Positions 25,844-35,251 are shown, counted from the first letter of the stretch. The stretch is DNA of 64,000 nt from Lachnospiraceae bacterium NK4A144 (GCA_000424365.1 AUJT01000016.1:29090-93089), one strand, 5' to 3'. Made by a program: numbers and translations. The notes: generated from the letters alone by a model not told the origin.

Positions 25844-27277
25844 ATGAATCTGACCAGGAGAGAATATGGAGTACTGGTGATCTTATTAATGATCGCAGTT
25901 GTGATGGGGGCGGTTTATATACATAAGAGGACAAAAAAAGACGGCATCCTTATCGGAACTCTTATAACTGCTTTCATAATAAGGCTTTTTTATATAATGT
26001 ATACGCCGACCTGGGAGCGGCAGCATGATGTTATTGGATTTAATAACGGAAAAGGAATAGGACAGGCAGCACTTATCGAGTGGCTTGCGGAAAATGTTAA
26101 ACTTCCGGATTTTGACCCGAGGACAAGGTGGGGATTTTTTCAGCCGCTTTTGCATCATATCATCTCGGCAGCATGGCTCAAAATAAATCTGTTTATTGGT
26201 GTAAATTACGATAAAGCGTGCGAAAACATACAGATATTGACGTTTGTTTACAGTATGATATTTGTATTTTTCGGTATCAGACTTTTGCGGGAGATGAAGC
26301 TATCAGGCATGCCATTCAGGGCAGCGGCATTTCTTATCGCACTTCATCCGTCATTCATTTTGATGTCAGGTTCCGTAAATAATGATATGCTTTGCCTCAC
26401 TCTTTTGATTATGTCTGTTTTTTATGCCATTTGTTGGTATAATGATAGTACGTATGGAAATATTGTAAAGACAGCATTCTGTATCGGCGGAGCAATGATG
26501 GCAAAATTGTCAGGTTTCTTAGCTGCTCCCGCGATCGCATTCCTTTTCCTCATGAAACTTATAAGATCAGGAAAAAAGGAAGCCTTTGGATATCTTAAGC
26601 AATTCGTGCTGTTTGGCTGTATTTCATTTCCAATCGGTTTGTTTTTCCCACTCAGAAATTTCATACTGTTTGGTGTTCCGCTGATGTATATGCCGGAAGT
26701 CGGAGAACCGGTAGGTGATCATAGCATCATTGCCAGGATCTTTGATGTGCGTGTAACTTCGCCTTATTCCAGTATGGTCAAAAACGGAAATGCCTTTGAT
26801 GAATTCAATGTGCCTGTTGCGATGATAAAAACGTCGCTGACAGGTGAGTATGATCTTGGTGCGGTAAACCGCTATATAACACCTTTTGCATGGATCCTTT
26901 TTGCGACCGGAGCATTGCTGGCGGTCATTGCGTTTTTGGCAACGATCCGTTATACGCTTAGGACTGTCAAAAAAATGAACAATAAAGGAATTAACGATGA
27001 AGAATTATTATTACAGGATCCGGTAATAAGGATCTTCTGGCTGATCCTTTATGCAACAGGTTTGATATTTTATTTACGACTTGCGTTTTCAGTACCGAAT
27101 TTCAGCTCGGAAGACTTTAGATATGTAGCATATCTGATAGTTCCGGAAAGCCTTTATATAGGGCTGCTCCTTACAGAGCTGGAAAAACGAAAAAAAATGA
27201 GAGCGGTACTTGGCATGATAATAGCAGCATTTGGAGTTTCGTCGCTTGGAGTATACTTTTTACTTGGGCTGCCTTGA
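25844..27277 (+). CDS. polytopic membrane protein, GT-C glycosyltransferase-like
   Basis: A 477-residue protein with about ten membrane helices. After the first helices comes the extracytoplasmic loop YTPTWERQHDVIGF, with acidic and basic residues as in the catalytic first loop of dolichyl-phosphate-mannose/ArnT-type (GT39/GT83) transferases. Other loops read HPSFILMSGSVNNDMLC, typical of such enzymes. It probably transfers a sugar from a lipid-phosphate donor on the outer face of the membrane. The acceptor is unknown. GGGAG precedes the ATG. Confidence 0.75.
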   Translation: MNLTRREYGVLVILLMIAVVMGAVYIHKRTKKDGILIGTLITAFIIRLFYIMYTPTWERQHDVIGFNNGKGIGQAALIEWLAENVKLPDFDPRTRWGFFQPLLHHIISAAWLKINLFIGVNYDKACENIQILTFVYSMIFVFFGIRLLREMKLSGMPFRAAAFLIALHPSFILMSGSVNNDMLCLTLLIMSVFYAICWYNDSTYGNIVKTAFCIGGAMMAKLSGFLAAPAIAFLFLMKLIRSGKKEAFGYLKQFVLFGCISFPIGLFFPLRNFILFGVPLMYMPEVGEPVGDHSIIARIFDVRVTSPYSSMVKNGNAFDEFNVPVAMIKTSLTGEYDLGAVNRYITPFAWILFATGALLAVIAFLATIRYTLRTVKKMNNKGINDEELLLQDPVIRIFWLILYATGLIFYLRLAFSVPNFSSEDFRYVAYLIVPESLYIGLLLTELEKRKKMRAVLGMIIAAFGVSSLGVYFLLGLP

Positions 27278-27347
27278 TGCTGCGAAAGAGGGATAAGTCA
27301 TTGGATTTTGCTCATCGACAGAGATAAAAAAGAAAATGGAGGGTATG

Positions 27348-28601
27348 ATGAAAATAATTCACTGTTCGGATATACGGCTGAATGCATCACCGGAAATGTC
27401 GTTGGGGCGGGAAAAAGCCGAAGAAAGAAACAGCGAAATATTGCTGACTTTTGTTCGGATGGTGCGGTATGCGGTAAAAAATGACGTTACAGCAATTATG
27501 ATCACAGGAAACCTGTTCGTGCCCGGAGCGATTTCGGAAAATTCATTAAACATAGTAAAAGAATGTATAACAGGTAATCCGGGTATAGATTTTTTGTATA
27601 TAAGCGGCAGGCACAGCAGAGATGAATTTACAGAAGCCATGCGTCCGTTTCCTAAAAATTTCAAAAATATGTCGGAGTTACCCGGTGGGATACGCTATGA
27701 GGGTGATGTAGTGATATCAGCACCGGACCGTGCTGAGGATTTAAGGCTTTCCGCAACCGATCTAAATATAGTTATGCACTATGGACCGATAAATACAGGT
27801 GCCTGGGAGGGAAAATACATAGATTACCTCGCGTCCGGAGGCTCTGAAGCCCTTGACGAGGGAGCACTTGGAAACCGCGGGCGGTACTGCTACTCAGGAA
27901 CATTGGAGGGCAGGCATTTCCCGGAGTGCGGTCCGAGAGGATTTATCAGACTGGACATATCCGGCAGTACTATAGAACCGGTATTTGTTCAGGCGGCAAA
28001 GCGTCTCTTTTTGGAGGCGGATCTGACTGTCGGAGAGGAACACGGAGAAGAATTAAAGGAAAAGATCGACAAAACGATAGCTGAAACGGAAGCATCAGAC
28101 AGAGATATCCTGAGACTCAGACTCAATGGCAGAAGCTTTGACAGATATGAGCTGGATGAAATCCGAAGCATATACGGTGAAAAATTTTATTTCTTCTGTC
28201 TGGAAGCGCCGGAAAGGCAGGATGAACCGCCTAAACCTGAGGCGGGGATGGTGGAGATACCCAGGATCATGCCGCTGAAAAAAGAAGAACGTGAATTTAT
28301 GGATGACCCGTTCTCGATTTCAAAAGATGAACCGGCGGAAGAACCTGAGGAAGAACCAAAAGAAGAACCTGAGGAAGAACCAAAAGAAGAAATAAAAGAA
28401 GAACTTAAAGAAGAACCGGAAAGACCTGTTTATTCAAGACCTATAAAGATAACCAGACAGGAAAACACGGAACAGAAAATCGGGACATCATTAAAAGATG
28501 AATTTATACGGATCGTTCGTGAGTCAGCCGGATCACAGGACGATCGGGAAGAGATCATACGTATAGGACTAAACGCACTGGGAGGTGGTGAGAAGGAATG
28601 A
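27348..28601 (+). CDS. degenerate SbcD/YhaO-like metallophosphoesterase-fold protein
   Basis: About 417 residues. The N-terminal half follows the order of a Mre11/SbcD nuclease, but metal ligands are changed: HCSDIR where families have D-x-H, TGNLF for GD, SGRHSRD for GNHD, and SGTLEGRH for GHxH. Only VMHYG is conserved. It is therefore probably catalytically inactive or altered. Residues ~325-365 are a Glu/Pro/Lys repeat (PEEEPKEE). Three nearby ATGs (27336, 27345, 27348) are possible. 27348 is chosen since GGAGGG lies between the first and last. It overlaps the next gene by 4 nt (ATGA), indicating a coupled pair. Confidence 0.75.
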   Translation: MKIIHCSDIRLNASPEMSLGREKAEERNSEILLTFVRMVRYAVKNDVTAIMITGNLFVPGAISENSLNIVKECITGNPGIDFLYISGRHSRDEFTEAMRPFPKNFKNMSELPGGIRYEGDVVISAPDRAEDLRLSATDLNIVMHYGPINTGAWEGKYIDYLASGGSEALDEGALGNRGRYCYSGTLEGRHFPECGPRGFIRLDISGSTIEPVFVQAAKRLFLEADLTVGEEHGEELKEKIDKTIAETEASDRDILRLRLNGRSFDRYELDEIRSIYGEKFYFFCLEAPERQDEPPKPEAGMVEIPRIMPLKKEEREFMDDPFSISKDEPAEEPEEEPKEEPEEEPKEEIKEELKEEPERPVYSRPIKITRQENTEQKIGTSLKDEFIRIVRESAGSQDDREEIIRIGLNALGGGEKE

Positions 28602-30148
28602 AGATCCTCACATGTAATGTAGAAAATTTTGGAACACTCCATCATGTGCGATGCGATCTGGATAACGGATTAAATGCTCTGAACGAAGGAAATGGCTGGG
28701 GAAAAACAACGTTTGCCGCATTTATCCTGTCAATGCTTTATGGAATGTCCGAAATGAATTTTGCTGAATCCGGAAATATCAGAGAACGATATATGCCGTG
28801 GCAGGGTGGAAAGTTCGGAGGCAGCATAACCTTTGAAACAGAGAACGGAAGATATACCGTGACCAGATATTTTGGTATGAGTAAGGTAGATGATACCTGT
28901 ACTGTTACGGATGAGACCGGACAGGATATCACGGACAGATTTTCAAATCCTGGAGAAGATATCCTTGGCGTTGACTCTGAGGGATTTCGAAGCAGTGCAT
29001 TTATCTTTCAGAATGACCTGAGGCTCGGTGACGGAGAAAGTATCAGACAGCGCCTTAGAGAGCTTGCAGGTGCATCCGGTGACCGAAAGAGATATGAAAA
29101 CGCGATAAAGGATCTCGCAAATGAAGCAGGATCCCTCCGGGAAATCCAATCGTCACAGAGTGACACAGCTGATAAGTCCGGGGATGAACCTTGCAAAGAT
29201 GAGGAAATACAGAAAAAAATAGAGGAACTCCGTTCAAAGAGAGAAAATATCAAGGACATCGAAAAGGAACTTGGTAAGAAAGAAAAAGCTCTTTTAGAGG
29301 CGACGGAAGAACTTGAAGAATTTATGAACCGTACCGGAAGAAAGGGAAACAGAAACGTTCAGCTGGTATTCGGTGTGCTGATCCTTATCATATCTTTTGC
29401 ATCTATTTTTTGCGGAGCCTTTGTCATGCGTCTTGTCGATGGCTATTTCCGTGTAGGTGTCACCATGGCATCCGTCGGCATAGTACTTTTGATCATCGGT
29501 GTACTGCTCCTTCTAAACCGTACAAACAGGCTCAGGGAGCGGGAATATGACGAGGAAGTCCACGAAACACGCGAAAATGCAGCGAGAAGAGCCCGTGATG
29601 AAGCCCGTGACCGCCTTGACAGGATAACTCAGGAAATAAAAGAGCTGGAGACATATGAAGAAAAGGCAGAGGAGCTTAGAAAAAAAGGTGCAGAACAGAA
29701 AATAGACAAGGAGTATGCCGCGAAGAAGCTTCAGCTTGTCGAAAAAGCGAAAGAAGCGCTTGAAAAGGCGATGGAAGAGCTGACGCAGCATTACCTTGAT
29801 CCGATCAGGGAAAGATTTCAGGAGTTTTACAGTGTTCTTTATCCTGACGGTCCGAGAGTTGAGATAAGGGACGATTTCACCATCTCGGTAGAGGGATTCG
29901 GAGAAATGAGAGAGCTTGACTCCCAAAGCCGGGGAACGCAGGACCTAATAGAACTTTGTGTGAGATTTGCTCTGGTTGATGTCCTTTACAATGAGGAAAA
30001 GCCCTGCATGGTCCTCGATGATGTATTAAATAATCTGGATGACGTCCGGGTTAGTAAGGTTATCCGTGCATTGGAAAAGATGGCGGAAAGATTTCAGATA
30101 GTTTATCTTACCTGCAATACAGACAGAATGCCTGTAAATAAGAAATAG
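28598..30148 (+). CDS. SbcC/YhaN-like ATPase with central membrane hairpin
   Basis: A 516-residue SMC/Rad50-type ATPase. Walker A GNGWGKTT (31-38), coiled coil (~190-245), two adjacent membrane helices (~251-307, FGVLILIISFASIFCGAFV and VTMASVGIVLLIIGVLLLL) in the place where Rad50 has its zinc hook, a returning coiled coil, ABC signature SRGTQDLIEL and Walker B MVLDDVLNNLDD (Asp replaces the usual catalytic Glu after the first Asp). It resembles Bacillus YhaN, partner of YhaO. It probably forms a membrane-tethered complex with the upstream SbcD-like protein, perhaps in DNA processing. Confidence 0.85.
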   Translation: MKILTCNVENFGTLHHVRCDLDNGLNALNEGNGWGKTTFAAFILSMLYGMSEMNFAESGNIRERYMPWQGGKFGGSITFETENGRYTVTRYFGMSKVDDTCTVTDETGQDITDRFSNPGEDILGVDSEGFRSSAFIFQNDLRLGDGESIRQRLRELAGASGDRKRYENAIKDLANEAGSLREIQSSQSDTADKSGDEPCKDEEIQKKIEELRSKRENIKDIEKELGKKEKALLEATEELEEFMNRTGRKGNRNVQLVFGVLILIISFASIFCGAFVMRLVDGYFRVGVTMASVGIVLLIIGVLLLLNRTNRLREREYDEEVHETRENAARRARDEARDRLDRITQEIKELETYEEKAEELRKKGAEQKIDKEYAAKKLQLVEKAKEALEKAMEELTQHYLDPIRERFQEFYSVLYPDGPRVEIRDDFTISVEGFGEMRELDSQSRGTQDLIELCVRFALVDVLYNEEKPCMVLDDVLNNLDDVRVSKVIRALEKMAERFQIVYLTCNTDRMPVNKK

Positions 30149-30168
30149 AAAAAAGGAGAAACAGCAAC

Positions 30169-30891
30169 ATGGAAACGATGGACGATCTTAAGAAAGAGCT
30201 TGATGAATCCTATAAGAAGCTGGAATCCGGAGATGTAATGTCCGGTAAGGTTGAGGATGAGGATCAGGCAGAACAGAACCTCGCATGGGCAAAGGTTAAG
30301 GAATTAAAGGAAAGCGGCGAGGCTATAACGGTAAAGATCGGAGGAGTTGTAAACGGCGGACTTATAGCTTACATTGATAATTTAAGAGGATTTATCCCTG
30401 CATCACAGATCTCGCTGAGCTTTGTTGAAAATCTGGATGAATGGCTTGGGAAAGATCTGAAAGTCAGAGTTATCACAGTAGACTCCGGCAGAAAGAAGCT
30501 GGTTCTTTCCGCAAAGGTACTCTTAAAAGAGGCAGAGAAGAAGGCAAAGGATGATAAGCTCAATGCTCTTAAAGTCGGTGAGGTAAAAGAAGGAACAGTT
30601 GAGACTATCCAGCCTTACGGCGCATTTGTAAATATCGGAGATGATCTTACGGGACTTCTTCATGTTTCACAGATTTCCGAGAAGCGCTTAAAGAGCCCCG
30701 GTGAAGTGCTGAAAGAAGGTCAGAAAGTAACAGTTAAGGTTACGGGTATAAAAGACGGAAAGATCTCTCTTTCCATGAAAGCTTTGAACGAAAACACAGG
30801 AGAAGGCGCAGCGGAGGAAGAAATTGAGATTCCTGAAACAGCACCTGTAACAACTTCTCTTGGAGATCTCTTAAAGGGTTTCAAACTTTGA
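30169..30891 (+). CDS. S1 RNA-binding domain protein (two S1 repeats)
   Basis: A 240-residue protein with two S1 domains, at ~45-115 (GEAITVKIGGVVNGGLIAYI ... RGFIPASQISL) and ~133-205 (VGEVKEGTVETIQPYGAFVN ... GLLHVSQIS), an acidic N-terminus and a short tail. It is shorter than ribosomal protein S1 (usually four or more repeats in Firmicutes RpsA-like proteins). It probably binds mRNA or ribosomes. AAAGGAG precedes the ATG, and the gene lies 20 bp after the SbcC-like ATPase, so it shares that operon. A strong terminator follows. Confidence 0.9.
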   Translation: METMDDLKKELDESYKKLESGDVMSGKVEDEDQAEQNLAWAKVKELKESGEAITVKIGGVVNGGLIAYIDNLRGFIPASQISLSFVENLDEWLGKDLKVRVITVDSGRKKLVLSAKVLLKEAEKKAKDDKLNALKVGEVKEGTVETIQPYGAFVNIGDDLTGLLHVSQISEKRLKSPGEVLKEGQKVTVKVTGIKDGKISLSMKALNENTGEGAAEEEIEIPETAPVTTSLGDLLKGFKL

Positions 30892-30908
30892 TCATAGAAG
30901 TGCGATAG

Positions 30909-30946
30909 AAAAAGGATGTTTCCTCTGATAGGGAAACATCCTTTTT
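30909..30946. terminator. bidirectional intrinsic terminator
   Basis: AAAAAGGATGTTTCC (30909-30923) and GGAAACATCCTTTTT (30932-30946) are perfectly complementary with an 8-nt loop. It serves the S1 gene and the convergent DUF5721 gene. Confidence 0.93.
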
Positions 30947-30955
30947 CTGATGATA

Positions 30956-31426
30956 TCACTCATCAAAACTGATCTCTGATGAGATGATCTTTTCTCGTAA
31001 GTAGTCATCCCAGTAATGGTCAGCGTCTTTATCGAGACTGAAAGTCTTTTGAGAACTGCCGGTGGTGATAGTCAGCTCTCCGGCGCGGAACTGCACCATA
31101 AATAACAGGGCCTTCACATTGTCCCTGTCCGGAAGCTCGGGAAGTGTATCTATATCATAATGAAAAACAAACTTCATGTAGAGCGGTGTATTGCGCCCGC
31201 GTATCAGTGACAGACAGGACGGGCGGACCATCTTCCAGCGTATTAATTCTGTCTTTTCTACAGCATCTGCTTCATCGCCGAAAAAAGACGGATTGAAGTG
31301 TCCGTCGATGGAAAAGTCTGCAAAAGTGCGTATAGTAGCTTCCTCAAGAAAACAATTGTCGAGATTTTCGGAAGCGAATAAGAGATTCATGAATTTTTTT
31401 ATATCTTTAATTTTAAGTGCGATCAT
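30956..31426 (-). CDS. DUF5721-like protein of unknown function
   Basis: A 156-residue protein beginning MIALKIKDIKKFMNLLFASE. It has FADFSIDGHFNPSFFGDEE-like and WKMVRPSCLSLIRGRNTP segments, and recalls DUF5721 proteins widespread in Lachnospiraceae, which have no known role. It is mixed alpha/beta with no signal or membrane helix. Start choice is uncertain: an earlier in-frame ATG at 31462 is possible, and neither start has a clear ribosome site. The conserved MIALKI start is preferred. Monocistronic, convergent with the S1 gene. Confidence 0.7.
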   Translation of the reverse strand: MIALKIKDIKKFMNLLFASENLDNCFLEEATIRTFADFSIDGHFNPSFFGDEADAVEKTELIRWKMVRPSCLSLIRGRNTPLYMKFVFHYDIDTLPELPDRDNVKALLFMVQFRAGELTITTGSSQKTFSLDKDADHYWDDYLREKIISSEISFDE

Positions 31427-31588
31427 GACTAATATTTTACCGCGGGAATCGTGTACATACAAGAAGGATATCCTATCGTATTATATTGTTAGCATAGATA
31501 TCATATGCTATAATATGTGGTATTCAAAACTACTTGATGGGAACGTGTAATTTCAGACTTCCTATTATTGATTACCGAGGAGTATGTA

Positions 31589-32434
31589 ATGAAAATCAGA
31601 TATGTAGGGGACAGCTGTTGTGAATTTCCGGAAGATTTCAAAAAAGAGCACGATTGCGTGAATGTACCGCTGACCATTATGGTCGGAGATGATGTGATAA
31701 TTGATGATGCTTCCTTTGATCAGGCGGATTTCCTAAAAAAAGTCGCAGCTTATCCGAAGTGTCCAAAATCTTCATGCCCTTCTCCTGAGCAGTATATGAG
31801 TGCGTTTGAGGGAGATGTGGATATTGTCTTTGTAACCACGCTTTCAAGTGAGCTTTCCGGTTCATATAACTCAGCGGTGCTTGCAAAGCAGCTGTACGAG
31901 GAAGATCATCCGGATGAGAAAAAGAAGATTCATGTCTTCAATTCTTACTCTGCATCCTGCGGAGAAATGCAGGTACTTTTGAAAGCAGCAGAACTTGTAG
32001 AGCAGGGACTGTCCTTTGAAGAGGTTGTCGAGAAAACACAAAAGTTCGCTTATGATGATCTGAAGACATATTTTGTTCTGGAGAGCCTTGAAACACTTAG
32101 AAAGAACGGCAGACTTTCTACAATGAAAGCACTTGCAGCGACAGCTCTCAGCATAAAGCCGGTTTGCATTGGAAACCACGGTGTTATCGAGCAGGTTGCT
32201 ATCGCAAGAGGCATGAAAAAAGCACTTGAAAAGATGGTATCCCATAGCCTTGAGCAGGTATCTTCAACAGAGGACAGGGTGCTTTTCGTAGCTCATTGCA
32301 ACTGCGAAAAAAGGGCAGAAGAAGTTACTGCGCTTTATATCGCAAAAGCAAAATTTAAGGAGATACGTATCATTAATACGGCAGGCATCTCCTCTCTGTA
32401 TGCTTGTGACGGTGGTATCATCGCCACATTCTAA
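31589..32434 (+). CDS. DegV-family fatty-acid-binding protein
   Basis: A 281-residue DegV protein. The N-terminal domain starts KIRYVGDSCCEFPEDF with the ligand-contact DS motif. The segments VFVTTLSSELSGSYNSA and LESLETLRKNGRLS are family signatures of the fatty-acid binding pocket. Bacterial DegV/FakB proteins present fatty acids to the FakA kinase. No FakA gene is in the window. GAGGAG precedes the ATG at 31589. Its stop lies only 4 bp from the convergent LytTR gene, with no terminator between. Confidence 0.93.
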   Translation: MKIRYVGDSCCEFPEDFKKEHDCVNVPLTIMVGDDVIIDDASFDQADFLKKVAAYPKCPKSSCPSPEQYMSAFEGDVDIVFVTTLSSELSGSYNSAVLAKQLYEEDHPDEKKKIHVFNSYSASCGEMQVLLKAAELVEQGLSFEEVVEKTQKFAYDDLKTYFVLESLETLRKNGRLSTMKALAATALSIKPVCIGNHGVIEQVAIARGMKKALEKMVSHSLEQVSSTEDRVLFVAHCNCEKRAEEVTALYIAKAKFKEIRIINTAGISSLYACDGGIIATF

Positions 32435-32438
32435 AAGA

Positions 32439-33164
32439 TCATTTGGATTTTAGCTGTGCATATTTTTTCCAGGATTTTTGAATCATGGATTTACGGAAAA
32501 GTGAATAACGTATGATGGCACCGTCAGACATGCGGAAGCTGTTTCCCTGAGCGGATACGACTTCTGCCATGTTTATGACGGTGTTTTTTGATGTTTCGAG
32601 AAAGTGGAGAGTGGAGGAATCGAGAAGATTCTCAAAGGCAAAGAGATCCCCCAAAAAATGGAAGGAGCGGTCACCCTTCAAAGCAACGGCAACATAACCG
32701 TTCATTTCACGACCATAGAGGATTTCGGCTGTGGGAACATAGATGGTTCCGTTTTCGTTCCGAAGCTCGACCCGTTCCGGAAGATTTTCCTTTGCGGAAA
32801 ATGCGTAATCGATAAGGGTCGTATAGTCACGAGCCTGTAAGGGCTTTGTACGGTACAGGAGGTCTAAGGTGTTTTCGTATTTATCACTGTAACTGATAGA
32901 TCCGGAGCAGAGAACGATCGGAACAGCGATATTCATTTGCCGCAGAGATACAGCAACCATCATTCCGTCTCGGGGAGTTATGACATCAATAAAGAAGAGG
33001 TCATATTTTTCTGCAAAAGGCATCATCGCAGATTCACTTCCGTAAATATCTGTATAAATAACCTGCCCTGTTTCGTTTCTACGTGAAGATTCACGAGTTA
33101 AAAGGCGTTCTGCCTGTTTTCTGTCTGCCGGATTTTCGTCCAGTACCGCAATATAAAGTGCCAT
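32439..33164 (-). CDS. LytTR-family response regulator (orphan)
   Basis: A 241-residue regulator. The receiver domain (~1-118) has IAVLDENPAD with the acidic pocket, phosphorylatable Asp in LFFIDVITP, and the conserved Lys in YRTKP. The C-terminal LytTR DNA-binding domain (~135-235) includes EILYGREMNGYVAVAL, HFLETSKNTVINMAEVV and RYSLFRKSMI. This AgrA/ComE type usually partners a HPK10 kinase, absent here. GGGGGA precedes the ATG. It is downstream of the DUF1294 gene but separated from it by a terminator. Confidence 0.9.
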   Translation of the reverse strand: MALYIAVLDENPADRKQAERLLTRESSRRNETGQVIYTDIYGSESAMMPFAEKYDLFFIDVITPRDGMMVAVSLRQMNIAVPIVLCSGSISYSDKYENTLDLLYRTKPLQARDYTTLIDYAFSAKENLPERVELRNENGTIYVPTAEILYGREMNGYVAVALKGDRSFHFLGDLFAFENLLDSSTLHFLETSKNTVINMAEVVSAQGNSFRMSDGAIIRYSLFRKSMIQKSWKKYAQLKSK

Positions 33165-33210
33165 AATATTCCCCCAATAGACCCATGATTTTGTCGGATT
33201 CTTTATAAGT

Positions 33211-33240
33211 CAAAAATCCCCCGGCGTGAAAACCGGGGGA
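33211..33240 (-). terminator. intrinsic terminator of the DUF1294 gene
   Basis: On the minus strand CCCCCGG (33239-33233) pairs with CCGGGGG (33224-33218) and is followed by ATTTTTG. Confidence 0.85.
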
Positions 33241-33245
33241 TAAAA

Positions 33246-33545
33246 TTACATAAATGTTATTTTATAAGGCGCAAAAAATACAACTCCAAGGACCAGAGCA
33301 GTCTGTATGCAAAGAACTACGGGCATTCCGATAGTAAATTTTGAATGTCTGGTTTTGTGATGAAAAATGTACATACCAAGCAGACATCCTATCGTACCGC
33401 CGAAGAATGCAGGGATAAAAAGCCCAAATTCACTGACACGCCAGAAGTTGCGTTCTGCGCGCTTTTTATCGATCCTCATAAGGATAAGTCCCCAGAGGTT
33501 AACTGCTATGAAATAAACACCGATTACTGTAAGAAATGTCCGCAT
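33246..33545 (-). CDS. DUF1294-family small membrane protein
   Basis: A 99-residue protein with three or four membrane helices. The segments LMRIDKKRAERNFWRVSEFG and FFGGTIGCLLGMYIFHHKT are the diagnostic core of DUF1294 (the K-x-A, R-x-x-E and HK-T residues). Function unknown. AGGAAA precedes the ATG. It lies 24 bp downstream of argG on the same strand and may be cotranscribed. Confidence 0.92.
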   Translation of the reverse strand: MRTFLTVIGVYFIAVNLWGLILMRIDKKRAERNFWRVSEFGLFIPAFFGGTIGCLLGMYIFHHKTRHSKFTIGMPVVLCIQTALVLGVVFFAPYKITFM

Positions 33546-33569
33546 TATATTTTCCTGCCGCCTGTATGA

Positions 33570-34814
33570 TTATTTAGTGTTGGCGTTCTTTAAGTCCTTT
33601 TTGATCTCAAGCTGCTTGAGGGCACGTACCTTTGTAGAAAGACCAAAGAGTGTGATGAAGCCCTGTGCATCATGATGATCATACATATCACCTGTCTTAA
33701 AGGATGCCAGACTTTCATTATACAGGGAATACGGAGAAGTTTCACCTGCTTTAATGATATTTCCCTTATAAAGACGGAACTTTACTTCGCCTGTTACATA
33801 TTCCTGAGTAACGGTCACAAATGCGCGGAGAGCTTCGCAAAGAGGTGTGAACCACTTTCCTTCGTATATGAGCTGTGCGAGCTCATCACTGATCCGCTTT
33901 TTCTCGCGTGCGCACTCACGGTCGAGGATCAGCTCCTCGAGCTGCTGATGTGCGGCATAGAGGATTGTTCCGCCGGGAGTCTCGTAAACGCCGCGGCTCT
34001 TCATGCCGACAACACGGTTCTCTACGATGTCGATGATGCCGATGCCGTGCTTTCCGCCGAGTTTATTTAAGGTGCGGATGATGTCGGAAACCTTCATCTC
34101 CTGACCGTTGATGCTTGTGGGGATACCCTTTTCGAAAGTCATTGTTACTTCTTCGGCTTCATCCGGTGCATCTTCGGGGCGGTTACTCAGCATGAGGACA
34201 TGCTTGTAGTTAGGTCCCTGTGAAGGATCTTCGAGTTCCAGACCTTCGTGGCTTATGTGCCAGAGGTTACGGTCACGGCTGTAGGATGACTCGGGATCGA
34301 AAGGCAGATGGATACCGTGCTTCTCGCAGTATGCGATCTCTGACTCACGTGAGTCCATATCCCAGTTAGGATCACGCCATGCAGCGATGATCTTGAGGTC
34401 AGGCGCGAGTGCCTTGATACCGAGCTCAAAACGGATCTGATCATTTCCCTTACCGGTAGCACCGTGACAGATAGCAACTGCATTTTCTTTACGCGCGATC
34501 TCTACCAGCTTCTTTGCGATAAGCGGACGAGCCATCGATGTACCGAGGAGATATTCGTTTTCATAAACTGCATGAGCCTGTACGCAGGGAACGATATACT
34601 CATCAGCAAACTCATCTATTACATTTTCGATGTAAAGCTTTGCGGCACCGCAGGACTTTGCGCGTTCTTCCAGTCCGTCGAGTTCTTCTTCCTGTCCGCA
34701 GTCAACACAGACACAAACTACATCATAATTGTAGTTTTCTTTGAGCCAGGGGATGATAGTTGTAGTATCAAGTCCGCCGGAATAAGCGAGGATAACCTTT
34801 TCTTTATCTGCCAT
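33570..34814 (-). CDS. argG: argininosuccinate synthase
   Basis: A 414-residue argininosuccinate synthase. The PP-loop VILAYSGGLDTTTIIPWL binds ATP. CHGATGKGNDQIRFE, EDPSQGPNY and GKHGIGIIDIVENR are family motifs. It joins citrulline and aspartate, with ATP, in the penultimate step of arginine synthesis. The ATG at 34814 follows TTGGAG. An upstream in-frame start would add 12 residues without a ribosome site. Divergent from argC, with a shared ~440-bp control region. The lyase argH and argF are not in the window. Confidence 0.97.
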   Translation of the reverse strand: MADKEKVILAYSGGLDTTTIIPWLKENYNYDVVCVCVDCGQEEELDGLEERAKSCGAAKLYIENVIDEFADEYIVPCVQAHAVYENEYLLGTSMARPLIAKKLVEIARKENAVAICHGATGKGNDQIRFELGIKALAPDLKIIAAWRDPNWDMDSRESEIAYCEKHGIHLPFDPESSYSRDRNLWHISHEGLELEDPSQGPNYKHVLMLSNRPEDAPDEAEEVTMTFEKGIPTSINGQEMKVSDIIRTLNKLGGKHGIGIIDIVENRVVGMKSRGVYETPGGTILYAAHQQLEELILDRECAREKKRISDELAQLIYEGKWFTPLCEALRAFVTVTQEYVTGEVKFRLYKGNIIKAGETSPYSLYNESLASFKTGDMYDHHDAQGFITLFGLSTKVRALKQLEIKKDLKNANTK

Positions 34815-35028
34815 GATATTTCTCCAATCTGCGCAAAAGCGCCGGTGCATCTATCAGGATGATGTATATGCCTGAATATATGCAGTGTATATTTATACTG
34901 TTATTCCGGCTACAATGTTTTGCCCTGTAAGCCGGTACTGTTGCTGTGCCATCGGCAACTCATATGAAGATAATACACCGCATATTTAAATCAATCAAGT
35001 ATAAAATATTCATGTTTAAAGCATAAAA

Positions 35029-35098
35029 CATGTGCAATATGCAAAAATTCAATAAAATGGTTGCATAATATGCATATAAGACGTATACTTATGCACAT
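35029..35098. promoter_or_regulatory. candidate ArgR operator region between argG and argC
   Basis: An AT-rich stretch with repeated TATGCA/TGCATA half-sites. ATATGCAAAAATTCAATA (35038-35055) resembles the Bacillus-type ARG box, TGCATAATATGCA (35062-35074) is a near-palindrome, and GCATATAAG/CTTATGC follow at 35072-35094. Similar TGAATATATGCA occurs at 34873-34884 near argG. Spacing fits binding of a hexameric arginine repressor between the divergent genes. No clear -35/-10 pair was identified for argC. TATAAT at 35214-35219 is the best -10. Confidence 0.4.
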
Positions 35099-35251
35099 CA
35101 TAAAAAGAGTTAGGCATTTTAGGTTGATCGTGTCACACGTTAACGCGTTACACTTGTAATGAGTTAAAAGCTGAACTACAATAATCAGGAGCCGGTTACG
35201 GCCCGGGAGCATATATAATACAGGTTTTTAAGTACTGAAAGGAAATCATCT

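Noticed and set aside
34815..35251. T-box or arginine riboswitch
   Set aside because: No specifier/antiterminator elements seen, and the features are better explained as ArgR-type operators.
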